64,000 nt of DNA from CAWUEX02 sp963921305 (lineage in GTDB: Bacteria > Pseudomonadota > Alphaproteobacteria > Rhodospirillales > Rhodospirillaceae), in the NCBI GenBank assembly GCA_963921305.4, contig CAWUEX030000002.1, positions 3,038,001 to 3,102,000 on the forward strand, in the 5' to 3' direction. Below, piece by piece: positions 33,191 through 42,931 of the stretch. Positions within the stretch are counted from its first letter, which is position 1. Every line of letters begins with the position of its first letter. The notes under the pieces were generated by a model. That model made no database searches, was not told the origin of the DNA, and was given only the letters and a program-made list of their open reading frames with translations. The position numbers were made by a program, and so were the translations under genes.

Positions 33191-35446
33191 TTATTTTGCC
33201 CTGGTTTTTCTCTTGCCCCGTGACCCACGGCGATGACGCGACGGGCCGCGTTTCCGCCCGCGTGAAGGTTTCGGGCCCTGGGGCGTATGATCTAAATAAT
33301 CAAAGGCTATGCTGCCGGTGAGGGGATCAGCGTCGCTCAGCCGCACCGTCATGGGGTCGCCAATGGAGAAAACAACGCCGTTGTTTCGTCCGGCGAGGGT
33401 GTGGGTGTCCTCAAACACCTCGTAGTAGTCATTGGGAAGCCGCTTGATCGGCACAATGCCGTCAGCACCTGTCTCGTCTAGGGTCACAAACAATCCGAAA
33501 CGGCTTACGCCGTTGACGGTCGCATCGAAGGTGGCGCCAACACGGTCTTTGAGATAGGCAGCGGTGAATCGGTCGACCGTTTCCCGCTCTGCCACAGCGG
33601 AACGCCGCTCGGTCATTGAAATGTGCTCAGCAGTGCCCTGCAAGTTAGGTGGCGTTTGCTGTGCAGGTCCGTCTTTCCCCAACTTGAGCTTTGAGATGAG
33701 ACACCGGTGCACGACCAAGTCAGAATATCGGCGGATCGGTGAGGTGAAGTGGGTGTATTGCGGCAAGGCCAGACCGAAGTGGCCGAGGTTCTCCGGTTCG
33801 TATCTTGCTTGAGACTGGGCGCGCAGGATCATCATGTTGATCAAGCCGGCAGCCGGCTTTTCGGAGATGGCTTCAAGGACCCGGTTGAAGTCCTTCGCCT
33901 TAACCGACCCCGCTGACCCGAAAGACAAATCCATACTCTGCAGCGCTGACCTCAAGTCATTCACGCGTTCCCCGTCAGGAGGTTCGTGAACCCGATAGAG
34001 TCCTGTGGGCGTGTCCTTCAGGAGGGCCTGCGCGGCGACGATATTTGCAGCGATCATGAACTCTTCAATCAATTCATGGCTGCCCCATCGCGGGCGGCGT
34101 TGAACACCGGTCATGTGGCCGTTCTCATCGATAGTAATTTTTCGTTCCGGTAAGTCGAGCGCAAGCGCGCCTCGCTTGCGCCGTGCCCGCATCAAACTCT
34201 TATAAGCGCCATAAAGCGGTTCAATAACCGTATCTGTAAGTTCTTTTGTGGGGAGATCAGCGGATCCGTCATGGGCGGCCTGTACTTGCGTATATGTCAG
34301 CCGTGCCACCGAACGCATCAATCCCCGCACAAACTGGTGCCGCAGGATCCTTCCGTCAGAGCGAATCCAGATGTGCACGGCAAGGCATGGCCGATCCTCG
34401 CCTGGACGAAGCGAGCACCAGCCGTTAGACAGGGCTTCCGGAAGCATGGGGACGACGCGGTCTGGAAAGTAGGTGGAATTTCCCCGATCAAACGCAGCGC
34501 GATCCAAACCCGAGTTGGGCCGCACGTAGTGGGCGACATCGGCGATGGCGACAATTAAGTGCCAGCCGCCGCGGTTTTTTGGGTCAGAATCCGGTTCTGC
34601 CCAAACGGCGTCATCGAAGTCTCGTGCGTCCTCACCATCTATGGTGACCAACGGGATGTCACGCAGGTCAGTGCGACGCTTCAACTCTGCTGGGCCGCAG
34701 GCTTCGGCTTCCTCCAGCGCCGCGGCAGGCCACTCATGCGGGATGCCATGGCTGTGAACCGCTATGAGACTCAGAGCGCGATCGATGCCCGGTTCACGAA
34801 TGCGTTCGAGGATACGTCCCCGTTTCACGCGCTTGCCGGCGTTATGTTCAACCGCGACCAACACGAATTCTCCGTGCTGTGCGTCTTTGGTCTCCGCTCT
34901 ATCGATCCGGATGGTATCGCGCTCTCGGCGGTCGATAGGCTTAATAAGTAGGTGCCCATCATCCGTCCGTTCGCAAATTCCCAGTATTTGTCGTGGGCCG
35001 CCGGTCAATTTTCGGATCGGGCTGGCTTGATAGGTCCCGTCTTCCGTCGGAGAAAGGCGTGCTAGAATCCTGTCGCCGACGCCTATACCGCGCGTGGCGT
35101 CAGGTGAGTCGTCAATGTAGATAAGAGGCGGCGGCGCTTTTTCATCCCAATTCGCGGGATGGCCAATCAGATCACCATCGGCATCAACGCGAACAGCATC
35201 AATAACGGCAACACCCGGTAGCCGTCCTGCTTCCGCAAACTTGCGGCGACGGCTGCGCTCGATCGCGCCTTCCTGCTCCAGCTCTTTGAGAAGGGCCTTG
35301 AAGGCTGGCTTGTCCTGCCCTGAGACCTTGAAGGCACGGGCCAGATCGCGTTTGCCAAGGCGCTTTGTCGATTTCTCAATGTAGGAGAGCAGCTCCGCCT
35401 TTGAAGGCAAGGAACGTTTCAAGCGGTCTGATTTTTTAGTGGGCAA
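33191..35446 (-). CDS. rnr: Ribonuclease R
   Basis: A 751-residue 3'-5' exoribonuclease. It has an N-terminal winged-helix/cold-shock region, the RNB catalytic domain with the metal Asp cluster in 'TIDGEDARDFDDAVWAEPD' (about residues 268-286) and 'HFTSPIRRYSDLVVHR', and a C-terminal S1 domain (from about 628, 'VGATFDATVNGVSRFGLFVTLDE' in its first strands). A very basic tail rich in Arg, Lys and Gly follows. It degrades structured RNA. It is 6 nt downstream of topA and probably co-transcribed with it. Confidence 0.96.
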   Translation of the reverse strand: MPTKKSDRLKRSLPSKAELLSYIEKSTKRLGKRDLARAFKVSGQDKPAFKALLKELEQEGAIERSRRRKFAEAGRLPGVAVIDAVRVDADGDLIGHPANWDEKAPPPLIYIDDSPDATRGIGVGDRILARLSPTEDGTYQASPIRKLTGGPRQILGICERTDDGHLLIKPIDRRERDTIRIDRAETKDAQHGEFVLVAVEHNAGKRVKRGRILERIREPGIDRALSLIAVHSHGIPHEWPAAALEEAEACGPAELKRRTDLRDIPLVTIDGEDARDFDDAVWAEPDSDPKNRGGWHLIVAIADVAHYVRPNSGLDRAAFDRGNSTYFPDRVVPMLPEALSNGWCSLRPGEDRPCLAVHIWIRSDGRILRHQFVRGLMRSVARLTYTQVQAAHDGSADLPTKELTDTVIEPLYGAYKSLMRARRKRGALALDLPERKITIDENGHMTGVQRRPRWGSHELIEEFMIAANIVAAQALLKDTPTGLYRVHEPPDGERVNDLRSALQSMDLSFGSAGSVKAKDFNRVLEAISEKPAAGLINMMILRAQSQARYEPENLGHFGLALPQYTHFTSPIRRYSDLVVHRCLISKLKLGKDGPAQQTPPNLQGTAEHISMTERRSAVAERETVDRFTAAYLKDRVGATFDATVNGVSRFGLFVTLDETGADGIVPIKRLPNDYYEVFEDTHTLAGRNNGVVFSIGDPMTVRLSDADPLTGSIAFDYLDHTPQGPKPSRGRKRGPSRHRRGSRGKRKTRAK

Positions 35447-35452
35447 GGGGGG

Positions 35453-38218
35453 TTAGGTATCCGCGTTGCCAGGCGAGGTTTCGGCATCAGAAGCGGGCTG
35501 CTCGTTCGTCTTCTTCTTTTCCGCTACTTTTTTTTTCGTTGTTGCCTTCTTTTTAGAGGCGGCCTTTTTCTTCGCGGTTTTCTTCTTGGTGGTGGCTTTC
35601 TTCTTGGTTCCCGCTTTGGCAGCTTTTGCCGCTAACAATTCAAGGGCTTCCTCGAGCGTAACGGAGTCCTTGTCTTTGTCCTTCGGCAATGTCGCCCGCA
35701 AGGAGCCATGCTGCACGTATGGTCCGTAGCGGCCATCGCGTACAGTGACCGCTTTGCTGTCGTCCGGGTGTTCCCCAAGTGACTTCGCGGCACCTGCGCC
35801 CCTGCGGCCTTTCTTGTTTTTACCTTCGGCGATCACGACAACCGCGCGATTTAGTCCGATTTCGAGGACGTCATCATCCTGTCCCAATGACTGATATTTG
35901 TCCCCGAACTTCAAGTACGGGCCGAAGCGGCCAAGACCCGCGTAAATCATTTCGCCGGATTCAGGATGTGTACCGACTTCGCGGGGCAAGGACAGAAGTT
36001 TAAGGGCGCGCTCAAGATCGACACTTTCCGGGTCCATGCCTTTGGGGATGGACGAGCGCTTGGGTTTCGGTGCCTTCGGCTTTTTAGCCTTTTTGCCTTT
36101 CTTGGGTTTTTCTTCTTCTTGAGGCGTTTCGGCGGCAGCCCGCGCCGCAAGAGTTTCGGCGTCGCCCAACTGGACGTATAGACCGTACGGTCCCGCGCGA
36201 AGGGTTACCATCAAGCCTGTTTCGGGATCTTCTCCGAGCTCTTTGGGACCGTCTGCGACAGCTGCGGAGGGGTCGTTAGCCCCGACCGAGAGCTGTCGGG
36301 TGTAGCGACAATCCGGGTAGTTGCTGCAGCCGATGAAGCCGCCAAATTTACCGAACTTCAGAGACAACCTGCCATCGTCGCATGTCGGGCACTTTCGCAG
36401 ATCCGTTCCATCGTCCGTCTTTGGAAAGAGGTGCGGCTCCAGCATCTCGTCAAGCGTGTCGATGACTTCGGTGATACGAAGTTCGCTGGTGCCCTCGATT
36501 GCAGCGATAAAGTCCTGCCAGAATTCGGCGAGAACATCTTTCCAATGCAATCCACCGCCGGATATCTCATCCAGCTTGTTTTCCAGGTCTGCAGTAAAGG
36601 AGTACTCGACGTACTTCGCGAAAAAACTTTCAAGAAACGCCGTAACGACGCGGCCGCGATCTTCGGGAATGAAACGCCGGCTATCCATGCGGACATAGTT
36701 GCGATCTTGGAGCACTTGAATGATCGATGCGTAAGTCGAGGGCCGGCCGATCCCAAGTTCCTCCATCGTTTTGACAAGAGAGGCTTCTGAGAAGCGTGGA
36801 GGGGGCTGGGTAAAGTGTTGGTCGGCTTTGACATTAGACTGGGCTACGGCCTCGCCTTCTTCCAACGGCGGCAAAATGCGATCTGCTCCATCGTCCGAAG
36901 AGTCGTCATTGTCTCCGCTCGACTTCGGGGTGTCGGCATAGATTTTCAGGAATCCGGGAAAACGGATGACTGAACCGCTGGCTCTGAGTTTCGTTTGTTG
37001 GTCGACCGAAGAAGAAACGATAGCAACCTGATCCATGACCGCCGCTTCCATCTGGCTCGCGACGGTTCTTTTCCAAATAAGTTCGTATAAGCGCAGCTGG
37101 TCCTTGGTAATGTACGGAGCGACATCTTTTGGCCGTCGTGCTGGATCAGTGGGGCGGATTGCCTCGTGAGCCTCCTGCGCGTTCTTGGCTTTGCTTGAAT
37201 AGATGCGTGCCTTTTCAGGCAGGTAGTTAGAGCCGAAGTCTTGCTCAATGACGGAGCGCACGACGTTGATGGCTGAGCCGTCAATCTGAACGCCGTCGGT
37301 CCTCATATAGGTGATGAGGCCGACTGTTTCTCCGTCAATGTCCGCGCCCTCATAAAGCTTTTGGGCCAAGTCCATTGTCTGGCGGGCACTGAAGTATAGA
37401 CGCCGGGAAGCATCCTGCTGGAGCGTGGATGTTGTGAACGGCGCGTACGGCCGGCGTTGTTTTTGCTTCTTCTCAACTGAAGTGACGGAGAACGTCGCGC
37501 TTTCAATGGCGGCCTGCGCTGCCTTAGCGCTTGATTCGTCAGGCAGGGCAAACTTGTCCAGCTTTTCCCCGTTCAGGTGAGTCAGCCGCGCCGTAAACTT
37601 CGTGTCGTCGGACTTTGAGAGGTCTGCCTCGACAGACCAGTACTCTCGAGGTTCGAACTTTTCGATCTCGAGTTCACGGTCACATATGAGACGCAGCGCC
37701 ACAGATTGAACCCGGCCAGCAGACCGGCTGCCAGGCAGTTTGCGCCACAAAACGGGGGAGAGGTTGAAGCCCACCAAATAATCCAAGGCGCGCCGCGCCA
37801 AGTAGGCGTCAACGAGCTCGCTATCCAAGGCCCGAGGCTTATCCATCGCTTCGAGCACGGCACTTTTGGTGATGGCGTTGAAGGTAACCCGTTTGACCTC
37901 GGTTCCGTTCAAGATCTTGCGGTTGTTCAATTCTTCAAGCACATGCCATGAAATGGCTTCGCCTTCGCGGTCCGGGTCGGTGGCGAGGTATACCGCATCC
38001 GCATCTTTCGCGGCGTCGACAATTGCTTTGAGATGCTTCTTTGACTGCGCCGCCACTTCCCAGTCCATGGCGAAATCTTCGTCCGGTCTGACGGACCCGT
38101 CTTTCGGGGGCAAGTCCCGCACGTGCCCGTAGGACGCCATTACCGTGTATCCGTCACCCAGATACTTGTTGATGGTCTTAGCCTTAGCGGGGGATTCGAC
38201 GATGACAATGCTATTCAT
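35453..38218 (-). CDS. topA: DNA topoisomerase I
   Basis: A 921-residue type IA topoisomerase. The N-terminal TOPRIM domain starts 'IVIVESPAKAKTINKYLG', and the catalytic Tyr is in 'GLITYMRTDG' (about residue 305). One C4 zinc-ribbon, 'CPTCDDGRL' with 'CSNYPDC', lies near 595. Zinc-less ribbon repeats follow ('LGRFGPYLKFGDKYQSLG' and 'DGRYGPYVQHGSL'), and the last 60 residues are a Lys/Ala/Thr-rich tail. It relaxes negative supercoils. dprA lies 72 nt upstream and rnr 6 nt downstream, the usual alphaproteobacterial order. Confidence 0.97.
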   Translation of the reverse strand: MNSIVIVESPAKAKTINKYLGDGYTVMASYGHVRDLPPKDGSVRPDEDFAMDWEVAAQSKKHLKAIVDAAKDADAVYLATDPDREGEAISWHVLEELNNRKILNGTEVKRVTFNAITKSAVLEAMDKPRALDSELVDAYLARRALDYLVGFNLSPVLWRKLPGSRSAGRVQSVALRLICDRELEIEKFEPREYWSVEADLSKSDDTKFTARLTHLNGEKLDKFALPDESSAKAAQAAIESATFSVTSVEKKQKQRRPYAPFTTSTLQQDASRRLYFSARQTMDLAQKLYEGADIDGETVGLITYMRTDGVQIDGSAINVVRSVIEQDFGSNYLPEKARIYSSKAKNAQEAHEAIRPTDPARRPKDVAPYITKDQLRLYELIWKRTVASQMEAAVMDQVAIVSSSVDQQTKLRASGSVIRFPGFLKIYADTPKSSGDNDDSSDDGADRILPPLEEGEAVAQSNVKADQHFTQPPPRFSEASLVKTMEELGIGRPSTYASIIQVLQDRNYVRMDSRRFIPEDRGRVVTAFLESFFAKYVEYSFTADLENKLDEISGGGLHWKDVLAEFWQDFIAAIEGTSELRITEVIDTLDEMLEPHLFPKTDDGTDLRKCPTCDDGRLSLKFGKFGGFIGCSNYPDCRYTRQLSVGANDPSAAVADGPKELGEDPETGLMVTLRAGPYGLYVQLGDAETLAARAAAETPQEEEKPKKGKKAKKPKAPKPKRSSIPKGMDPESVDLERALKLLSLPREVGTHPESGEMIYAGLGRFGPYLKFGDKYQSLGQDDDVLEIGLNRAVVVIAEGKNKKGRRGAGAAKSLGEHPDDSKAVTVRDGRYGPYVQHGSLRATLPKDKDKDSVTLEEALELLAAKAAKAGTKKKATTKKKTAKKKAASKKKATTKKKVAEKKKTNEQPASDAETSPGNADT

Positions 38219-38290
38219 CGATAATGACGCCAGTCCCTGAAAATTCTCTTATCAGTGCCCCACACTATGTGAGGTTCGTTCCTGCCCAAG

Positions 38291-39403
38291 TTAGCTGCCG
38301 AGAGCGCCAATACGGTTGCCCGGAAGGCGCTCAATCTGCCCCTCCAACTCCAACTCTAGAAGTGCAGCGGCGAGAATGGGGGCAGACACTTGGCACTGTC
38401 GCCGCAGTTCGTCAACAGTCACTGACCCTGTCCCAACTTCGCTAAGGATCTCTTTCTGAAGGGAGGAGATGTCTAAATCGTCAATATTTTCAGTGTCTTG
38501 CGGTGCTTTCGTCTTGGCGGGTTCTGAGTCCGCAAAAAGCCCCAACCCCACCCTGACCTCGTCTAGAACGTCATTCGCGTCCCGGATCAGAACGGCCCCG
38601 TCCCGAATCAGATTGTTGGGGCCCCGTGCCCTGGGATCGAGCGGTGACCCAGGTACAGCGAAGACGTCCCTGCCTTGGTCCAGCGCAAATCTTGCGGTGA
38701 TCAGCGAGCCGGATTTTGGTGTTCCTTCGACAATGATAACGCCCATCGTTCCACCCGAAATGAGCCTATTGCGACGTGGGAAGTATTGCGCCTGCGGCTC
38801 TGTACCCACAGGCATTTCGGAGATGACGCATCCTTGTTCGATTATGCGTGCATGAAGGTCCGTGTTTTCGCGCGGATATATGACGTCGGCACCGCCGGCC
38901 ATGACGGCGACGGTCGACAACTCGACAGATGTAGCGTGAGCCGCCGTATCTATCCCGCGGGCAAGGCCTGACCATATGGTCAAACCCGCTGCTGCGAGGT
39001 CACGCGCTAGACTTCCCGCAATCTTTCGACCGTTGGCAGACGCGTTCCGAGCGCCGACAATACCGATTGCCGGCTGCTGCAAATGCCTCGGGTCTCCCAA
39101 AACCGTCAAGAAGGGCGGGGCGTCTGAAATCTCCGCCAGATGCTGGGGATAGCTTGAACTCTTTATGTCAATGAGCGTGCCGCCGGCCCGCTCAAGACGG
39201 TAGAGCTCGTCCTCAATGTCCGCGACAGATGCGGTCTTGAATGATCGCTTTCGTCTGCCTTTAAACTGCAAGTCAGGCAGGGCATCTAACGCAGCCTGGG
39301 CTGAGCCGTAGCGCGCAAGTAACCCGTGGTAGGTGACCGGGCCCACTCCATCAGACCGGACCAAGCGTAGCGCGGAAATCGTTTCAGAGGAGGTAGTTCT
39401 CAT
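38291..39403 (-). CDS. dprA: DNA processing protein DprA
   Basis: A 370-residue protein with an N-terminal helical SAM-like region, the Rossmann-type DprA core ('IGIVGARNASANGRKIAGSLARDLA' in two strands, 'SGLARGIDTAAHATS' and 'PRRNRLISGGTMGVIIVEG') and a C-terminal winged helix ('LSEVGTGSVTVDELRRQCQVS'). It loads RecA on incoming single-stranded DNA in natural transformation. It sits 16 nt after plsY and 72 nt before topA in the leftward run. Confidence 0.95.
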   Translation of the reverse strand: MRTTSSETISALRLVRSDGVGPVTYHGLLARYGSAQAALDALPDLQFKGRRKRSFKTASVADIEDELYRLERAGGTLIDIKSSSYPQHLAEISDAPPFLTVLGDPRHLQQPAIGIVGARNASANGRKIAGSLARDLAAAGLTIWSGLARGIDTAAHATSVELSTVAVMAGGADVIYPRENTDLHARIIEQGCVISEMPVGTEPQAQYFPRRNRLISGGTMGVIIVEGTPKSGSLITARFALDQGRDVFAVPGSPLDPRARGPNNLIRDGAVLIRDANDVLDEVRVGLGLFADSEPAKTKAPQDTENIDDLDISSLQKEILSEVGTGSVTVDELRRQCQVSAPILAAALLELELEGQIERLPGNRIGALGS

Positions 39404-39419
39404 CAGAGACTGTTGGCTG

Positions 39420-40040
39420 TCATGAGTCGCCGATCTGAGGTTCCTCGCCTTTTATCAGGCGCCCAATATTCGCGCCATGGCGTACCCAGCCTAAAACGGT
39501 CAGGGCAAAAAACATCAGTGCGGGATTATTCATACCGAGGAGTAGGGCAAAAACTGGTGCCATCGCGAGCGCAATGAGCGCCGCCAGCGAGGAGTACCGA
39601 AAGATGATCGCCATAGCGATCCAGGTAACGCAGGCCATGGCGCCGACAATCGGAACCGCACCGAGCATCATGCCAAGGGTTGTCGCCACACCTTTACCAC
39701 CGCGGAACTTCAGCCAGACCGGAAAATTATGGCCGAGAACTGCGCCGGCACCGGCAACGAGACCGCCGATTTCGGCCGCTTGGTCTATCGCGATCATGGC
39801 GCCTAACCAAACGGCCAAGGCGCCCTTAGCGCCGTCCAGGAACAGGGTCACTGCTGCGAGGCCACGATTGCCCGTGCGCAGGACGTTTGTCGCACCGATA
39901 TTTCCCGACCCAACTTTGCGAATGTCGCCAAGTCCGGCAACCTTTGTGAGCAGAAGTCCGAACGGAATCGATCCCAGCAGATAGCCCCCGAAAACAATCA
40001 AGGCAAATGTCCAGGACCCTGGGTCAAGCTGCACGGGCAT
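39420..40040 (-). CDS. plsY: Acyl-phosphate glycerol-3-phosphate acyltransferase PlsY
   Basis: A 206-residue membrane enzyme with about five transmembrane segments and the three PlsY motifs: 'GSIPFGLLLTK', 'GSGNIGATNVLR' near residue 42 and 'GHNFPVWLKFRGGKGVAT' near 105. It makes lysophosphatidic acid from acyl phosphate and glycerol-3-phosphate. Its start overlaps the dihydroorotase-like gene by 17 nt, so it is part of the pyr operon transcript. Confidence 0.95.
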   Translation of the reverse strand: MPVQLDPGSWTFALIVFGGYLLGSIPFGLLLTKVAGLGDIRKVGSGNIGATNVLRTGNRGLAAVTLFLDGAKGALAVWLGAMIAIDQAAEIGGLVAGAGAVLGHNFPVWLKFRGGKGVATTLGMMLGAVPIVGAMACVTWIAMAIIFRYSSLAALIALAMAPVFALLLGMNNPALMFFALTVLGWVRHGANIGRLIKGEEPQIGDS

Positions 40041-41346
40041 GATTACTCGCTTCGAACACGGTTCGTCCGTCTACGACGGTGCGCAGAACTTGGCCTTGTA
40101 GCGGTTTGCCATCAAAGGGTGTGTTCTTGGACTTTGACAAAAATTTATCGCCGTCGACCTTCCAGGCGGAGTTGGGATCGAAAAGGATCAGGTCTGCTGG
40201 ATGATCGGGTGACAACGTCCCGGCTTGAAGACCGAGTAGCTGTGCCGGGATGGAGGTCAACTTAGCCAGCACATCCAGCAATCCCATCTCTTCGTTGTGA
40301 AAAAGGTCCAGAGATACCGCCAACAACGTCTCAAGCCCGGACCCTCCGAACGCGGCTTGAGCAAACGGTAGACGTTTGCTTTCCTCGTCCTGGGGAGCAT
40401 GATCACTGGCTATAGCATCGATAACACCGCTCTTCAGACCTTCGACGATTGCCTCGCGGTCATGCTCGCCACGTAACGGGGGTGAAAGCTTAGCAAAGGT
40501 CCGGTAATCGCCGACAGACAACTCGTTAAGCGCAAAGTAAAACGGCGCTGTATCACAAGTGACCTGTAGTCCCTTAGCCTTAGCCTTCGCAATGATCTCG
40601 ACAGAGTCTGCGGTCGAAACATGAGCGGCATGGTATCGGGCCCCCGTCATTTCAACGAGGCGCATATCGCGTTCCAGAATGATGATCTCAGCCTCGCGCG
40701 GGATTGACGAAAGGCCTAGCCGGGTCGCCATCTCACCACCGTTCATCACGCCACCGCTGGCGAGTGCGGGGTCTTCGGGGTGTTGCACGACCATAAGGCC
40801 GAACGTCACCGCATAAGAGAGGACCCGCCGCATGACCTGTGAGTTGGCGATCGCAGTTGTCCCGTCTGTAAAGGCCAGGGCTCCAGCTTCCGCGAGGAGA
40901 CCAAGCTCCGCGATTTCTTTGCCCGATAATCCTTTCGTCGCAGCGCCGTAGGCGTACACTTTTGTCAGAGCAAGTTTCCGGGCGCGGCGCGCAACGAATT
41001 CCAAGGTGGCTTGGTCATCCAGAACCGGCTGCGTATTTGGGAGGCACACCATAGAGGTGACGCCAGCCGATACGGCCGCTTCACAGCCACTGCGCAAGGA
41101 TTCTTTGTGTTCTTCGCCTGGCTCTCTCAGTTGCACCCGCATATCGACAAGTCCAGGTGCTAGACAAAGACCGGTTGCATCGACGACCACTGCGTCAGAG
41201 GGCGGAGAGCCGTTAAACAAGTCCGGGCCGAGACCGGCGATTTTCTCGCCTTCGGTCAATAGATCACCAGTCGCGTCCAGCCCCGAAGCCGGGTCGAGCA
41301 GACGGGCGCCGACATACGCTACTTTTCCAGGCTGCTCGACAGTCAT
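40024..41346 (-). CDS. Dihydroorotase homologue without metal ligands (PyrX/PyrC'-like)
   Basis: A 440-residue protein of the dihydroorotase/amidohydrolase fold, next to pyrB. The metal-binding positions are lost. The usual DxHxHxR is 'DMRVQLREPG' (Asp68, Arg70, Gln72), the CPHH segment reads 'TCDTAPFYF', and SDHAPH reads 'SDHAPQ'. Only His in 'YHAAHVST' and Asp in 'IASDHAP' remain. In Pseudomonas an inactive dihydroorotase encoded beside pyrB is needed to assemble aspartate transcarbamoylase; that role is inferred here. An active PyrC must be encoded elsewhere. It overlaps pyrB by 4 nt and plsY by 17 nt. Confidence 0.88.
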   Translation of the reverse strand: MTVEQPGKVAYVGARLLDPASGLDATGDLLTEGEKIAGLGPDLFNGSPPSDAVVVDATGLCLAPGLVDMRVQLREPGEEHKESLRSGCEAAVSAGVTSMVCLPNTQPVLDDQATLEFVARRARKLALTKVYAYGAATKGLSGKEIAELGLLAEAGALAFTDGTTAIANSQVMRRVLSYAVTFGLMVVQHPEDPALASGGVMNGGEMATRLGLSSIPREAEIIILERDMRLVEMTGARYHAAHVSTADSVEIIAKAKAKGLQVTCDTAPFYFALNELSVGDYRTFAKLSPPLRGEHDREAIVEGLKSGVIDAIASDHAPQDEESKRLPFAQAAFGGSGLETLLAVSLDLFHNEEMGLLDVLAKLTSIPAQLLGLQAGTLSPDHPADLILFDPNSAWKVDGDKFLSKSKNTPFDGKPLQGQVLRTVVDGRTVFEASNHARAA

Positions 41347-42308
41347 TGAGCGGCGTCCGCTACGACGGCGTCAGCGTGTAGATTGTTGGCCAGGAGCTCA
41401 AGCATTGCCATCCGAACCGCGACACCTAGTTCAACCTGTTCCCGAATGACACTCCGTTCAAAATCGTCGGCGACGTCAGAGTCAATCTCGACACCCCGGT
41501 TCATGGGGCCGGGATGCATGATCAGCGCGTCGGGCTTTGCCAGACTCAGCTTTTCCCGGTCTAGGCCGAAGAACCGGAAGTATTCTCGCACCGACGGAAT
41601 ATAGCTGCCGCTCATCCGCTCGTTTTGAACCCGTAGCATCATGACGATGTCGCAGTCGCGGAGACCTTCGCGCATATCCGTGTAGGTTTTCACACCTAAG
41701 CGTTCGACTTGCCCAGGCAGGAGTGTGTGAGGCGCGATGACGCGCACTTCGGCCCCAAGCGTGAGCAAAAGATAGAAGTTGGACCGCGCCACGCGGCTAT
41801 GAGAAACGTCGCCGCATATGGCAATCTTCAAACCTTCGATTTTTCCGCGCCGCCGGCGGATCGTCAGCGCATCCAGTAAGGCCTGCGTTGGATGTTCATG
41901 GCTGCCATCTCCGCCGTTGATGACAGCGCAGTTCACTTTCTCCGACAAGAGTTTCACTGCGCCAGATTGCGGGTGCCTGACCACCAGCACGTCCGGATGC
42001 ATCGCATTTAACGTGACCGCTGTATCAATAAGTGTCTCACCCTTGGACACTGAGCTGGCCTCGACCTGCATGTTGATGACATTCGCGCCAAGACGCAGGG
42101 CAGCTAATTCAAAGGATGTTCGCGTGCGTGTCGAGTTTTCGAAGAACAAGTTAACAACAGTCCGGCCCCTCAGGCATTTAGATGCCGGATCGGTCCCCCG
42201 GTTGGTCTCCACATAGGGATCCGAGAGGTCCAATAGATGATTGATTTCTAAAGGGGAAAGCCCTTCGATCCCGAGCAGGTGACGGTGCGGGAATACAGGG
42301 TCGCGCAT
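41343..42308 (-). CDS. pyrB: Aspartate carbamoyltransferase catalytic subunit
   Basis: A 321-residue enzyme that makes carbamoyl-aspartate in pyrimidine synthesis. Carbamoyl-phosphate motif 'FFENSTRTRTSFELAA' is near residue 50, 'HEHPTQALLDALTI' near 135, 'MMLRVQNERM' near 225 and 'HPGPMNRGVEI' near 265. First gene of a leftward run; its 4-nt overlap with the inactive dihydroorotase-like gene supports formation of a joint complex. No pyrI gene is seen. Confidence 0.96.
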   Translation of the reverse strand: MRDPVFPHRHLLGIEGLSPLEINHLLDLSDPYVETNRGTDPASKCLRGRTVVNLFFENSTRTRTSFELAALRLGANVINMQVEASSVSKGETLIDTAVTLNAMHPDVLVVRHPQSGAVKLLSEKVNCAVINGGDGSHEHPTQALLDALTIRRRRGKIEGLKIAICGDVSHSRVARSNFYLLLTLGAEVRVIAPHTLLPGQVERLGVKTYTDMREGLRDCDIVMMLRVQNERMSGSYIPSVREYFRFFGLDREKLSLAKPDALIMHPGPMNRGVEIDSDVADDFERSVIREQVELGVAVRMAMLELLANNLHADAVVADAAQ

Positions 42309-42369
42309 GAGCGCGGACTATAGGCGAGGCGGGGGACCGCGACAAGCCAGCAGATGTCAAATATGCGCC

Positions 42370-42834
42370 CTAATTAGCTAACGCGTCCAGAACGCCCTGC
42401 AGGATGTAAGCCGCTGCTGCTCGATCGACCACTTTCGCCCGTTTTCCGCGGCTTAGGTCGGCTTTCTCGACCATCAATCTCTCGACCGCGACCGTGGAAA
42501 GACGTTCGTCCCAGAAGGCCACGGGAATATCCATGATCTCCTGAAAGTTCTGGACAAAGGTACGGACGGACTGGGCCTGGCGGCCCTCATTGCCGTTCAT
42601 TTCAAGTGGAAGGCCGACGCAGAGAGCCCCCACATTGTTGTCCTCGATCAGATTGATCAAATTCTTGGCGTCTTTGGTGAATTTGACCCTCTGAACGACC
42701 GTGAGAGGAGACGCGATCATGAGTGAGGTGTCGGAAATAGCCACACCTATCGTCTTGCTGCCCAGATCCAGGCCCATAAGGCTTTGACCAGGCTTGAGGT
42801 GCGACTTCAAAGCCGCAGGCTTGCAGATCGTCAT
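42370..42834 (-). CDS. ruvX: Holliday-junction resolvase-like protein RuvX/YqgF
   Basis: A 154-residue RNase-H-fold protein. The first acidic strand is 'LMGLDLGSKTIGVAISD', followed by 'CVGLPLEMNG', 'FWDERLSTVAVERLM' and the last acidic residue in 'VVDRAAAAYILQGVLD'. Family members process 16S rRNA ends or junction DNA. The ATG at 42834 matches the family length; the longer in-frame ORF to 42960 would run under the gatC start. Divergent from gatC, with 97 bp between starts. Confidence 0.92.
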   Translation of the reverse strand: MTICKPAALKSHLKPGQSLMGLDLGSKTIGVAISDTSLMIASPLTVVQRVKFTKDAKNLINLIEDNNVGALCVGLPLEMNGNEGRQAQSVRTFVQNFQEIMDIPVAFWDERLSTVAVERLMVEKADLSRGKRAKVVDRAAAAYILQGVLDALAN

Positions 42835-42931
42835 AGCCGATGATACATCAACGCCGCCCTTAATTTCCGCCACTTTTTGCCGTTTGCGGGGCTTTGCGGC
42901 CCCGGCTTTGACGGAGGGAGAGCCATACCCC

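Noticed and set aside
35466..36181. Plus-strand frames rich in Phe and Leu opposite the topA 3' end
   Set aside because: They are the antisense of the Lys-rich topoisomerase tail (AAG/AAA read as CTT/TTT) and look like membrane proteins only for that reason.
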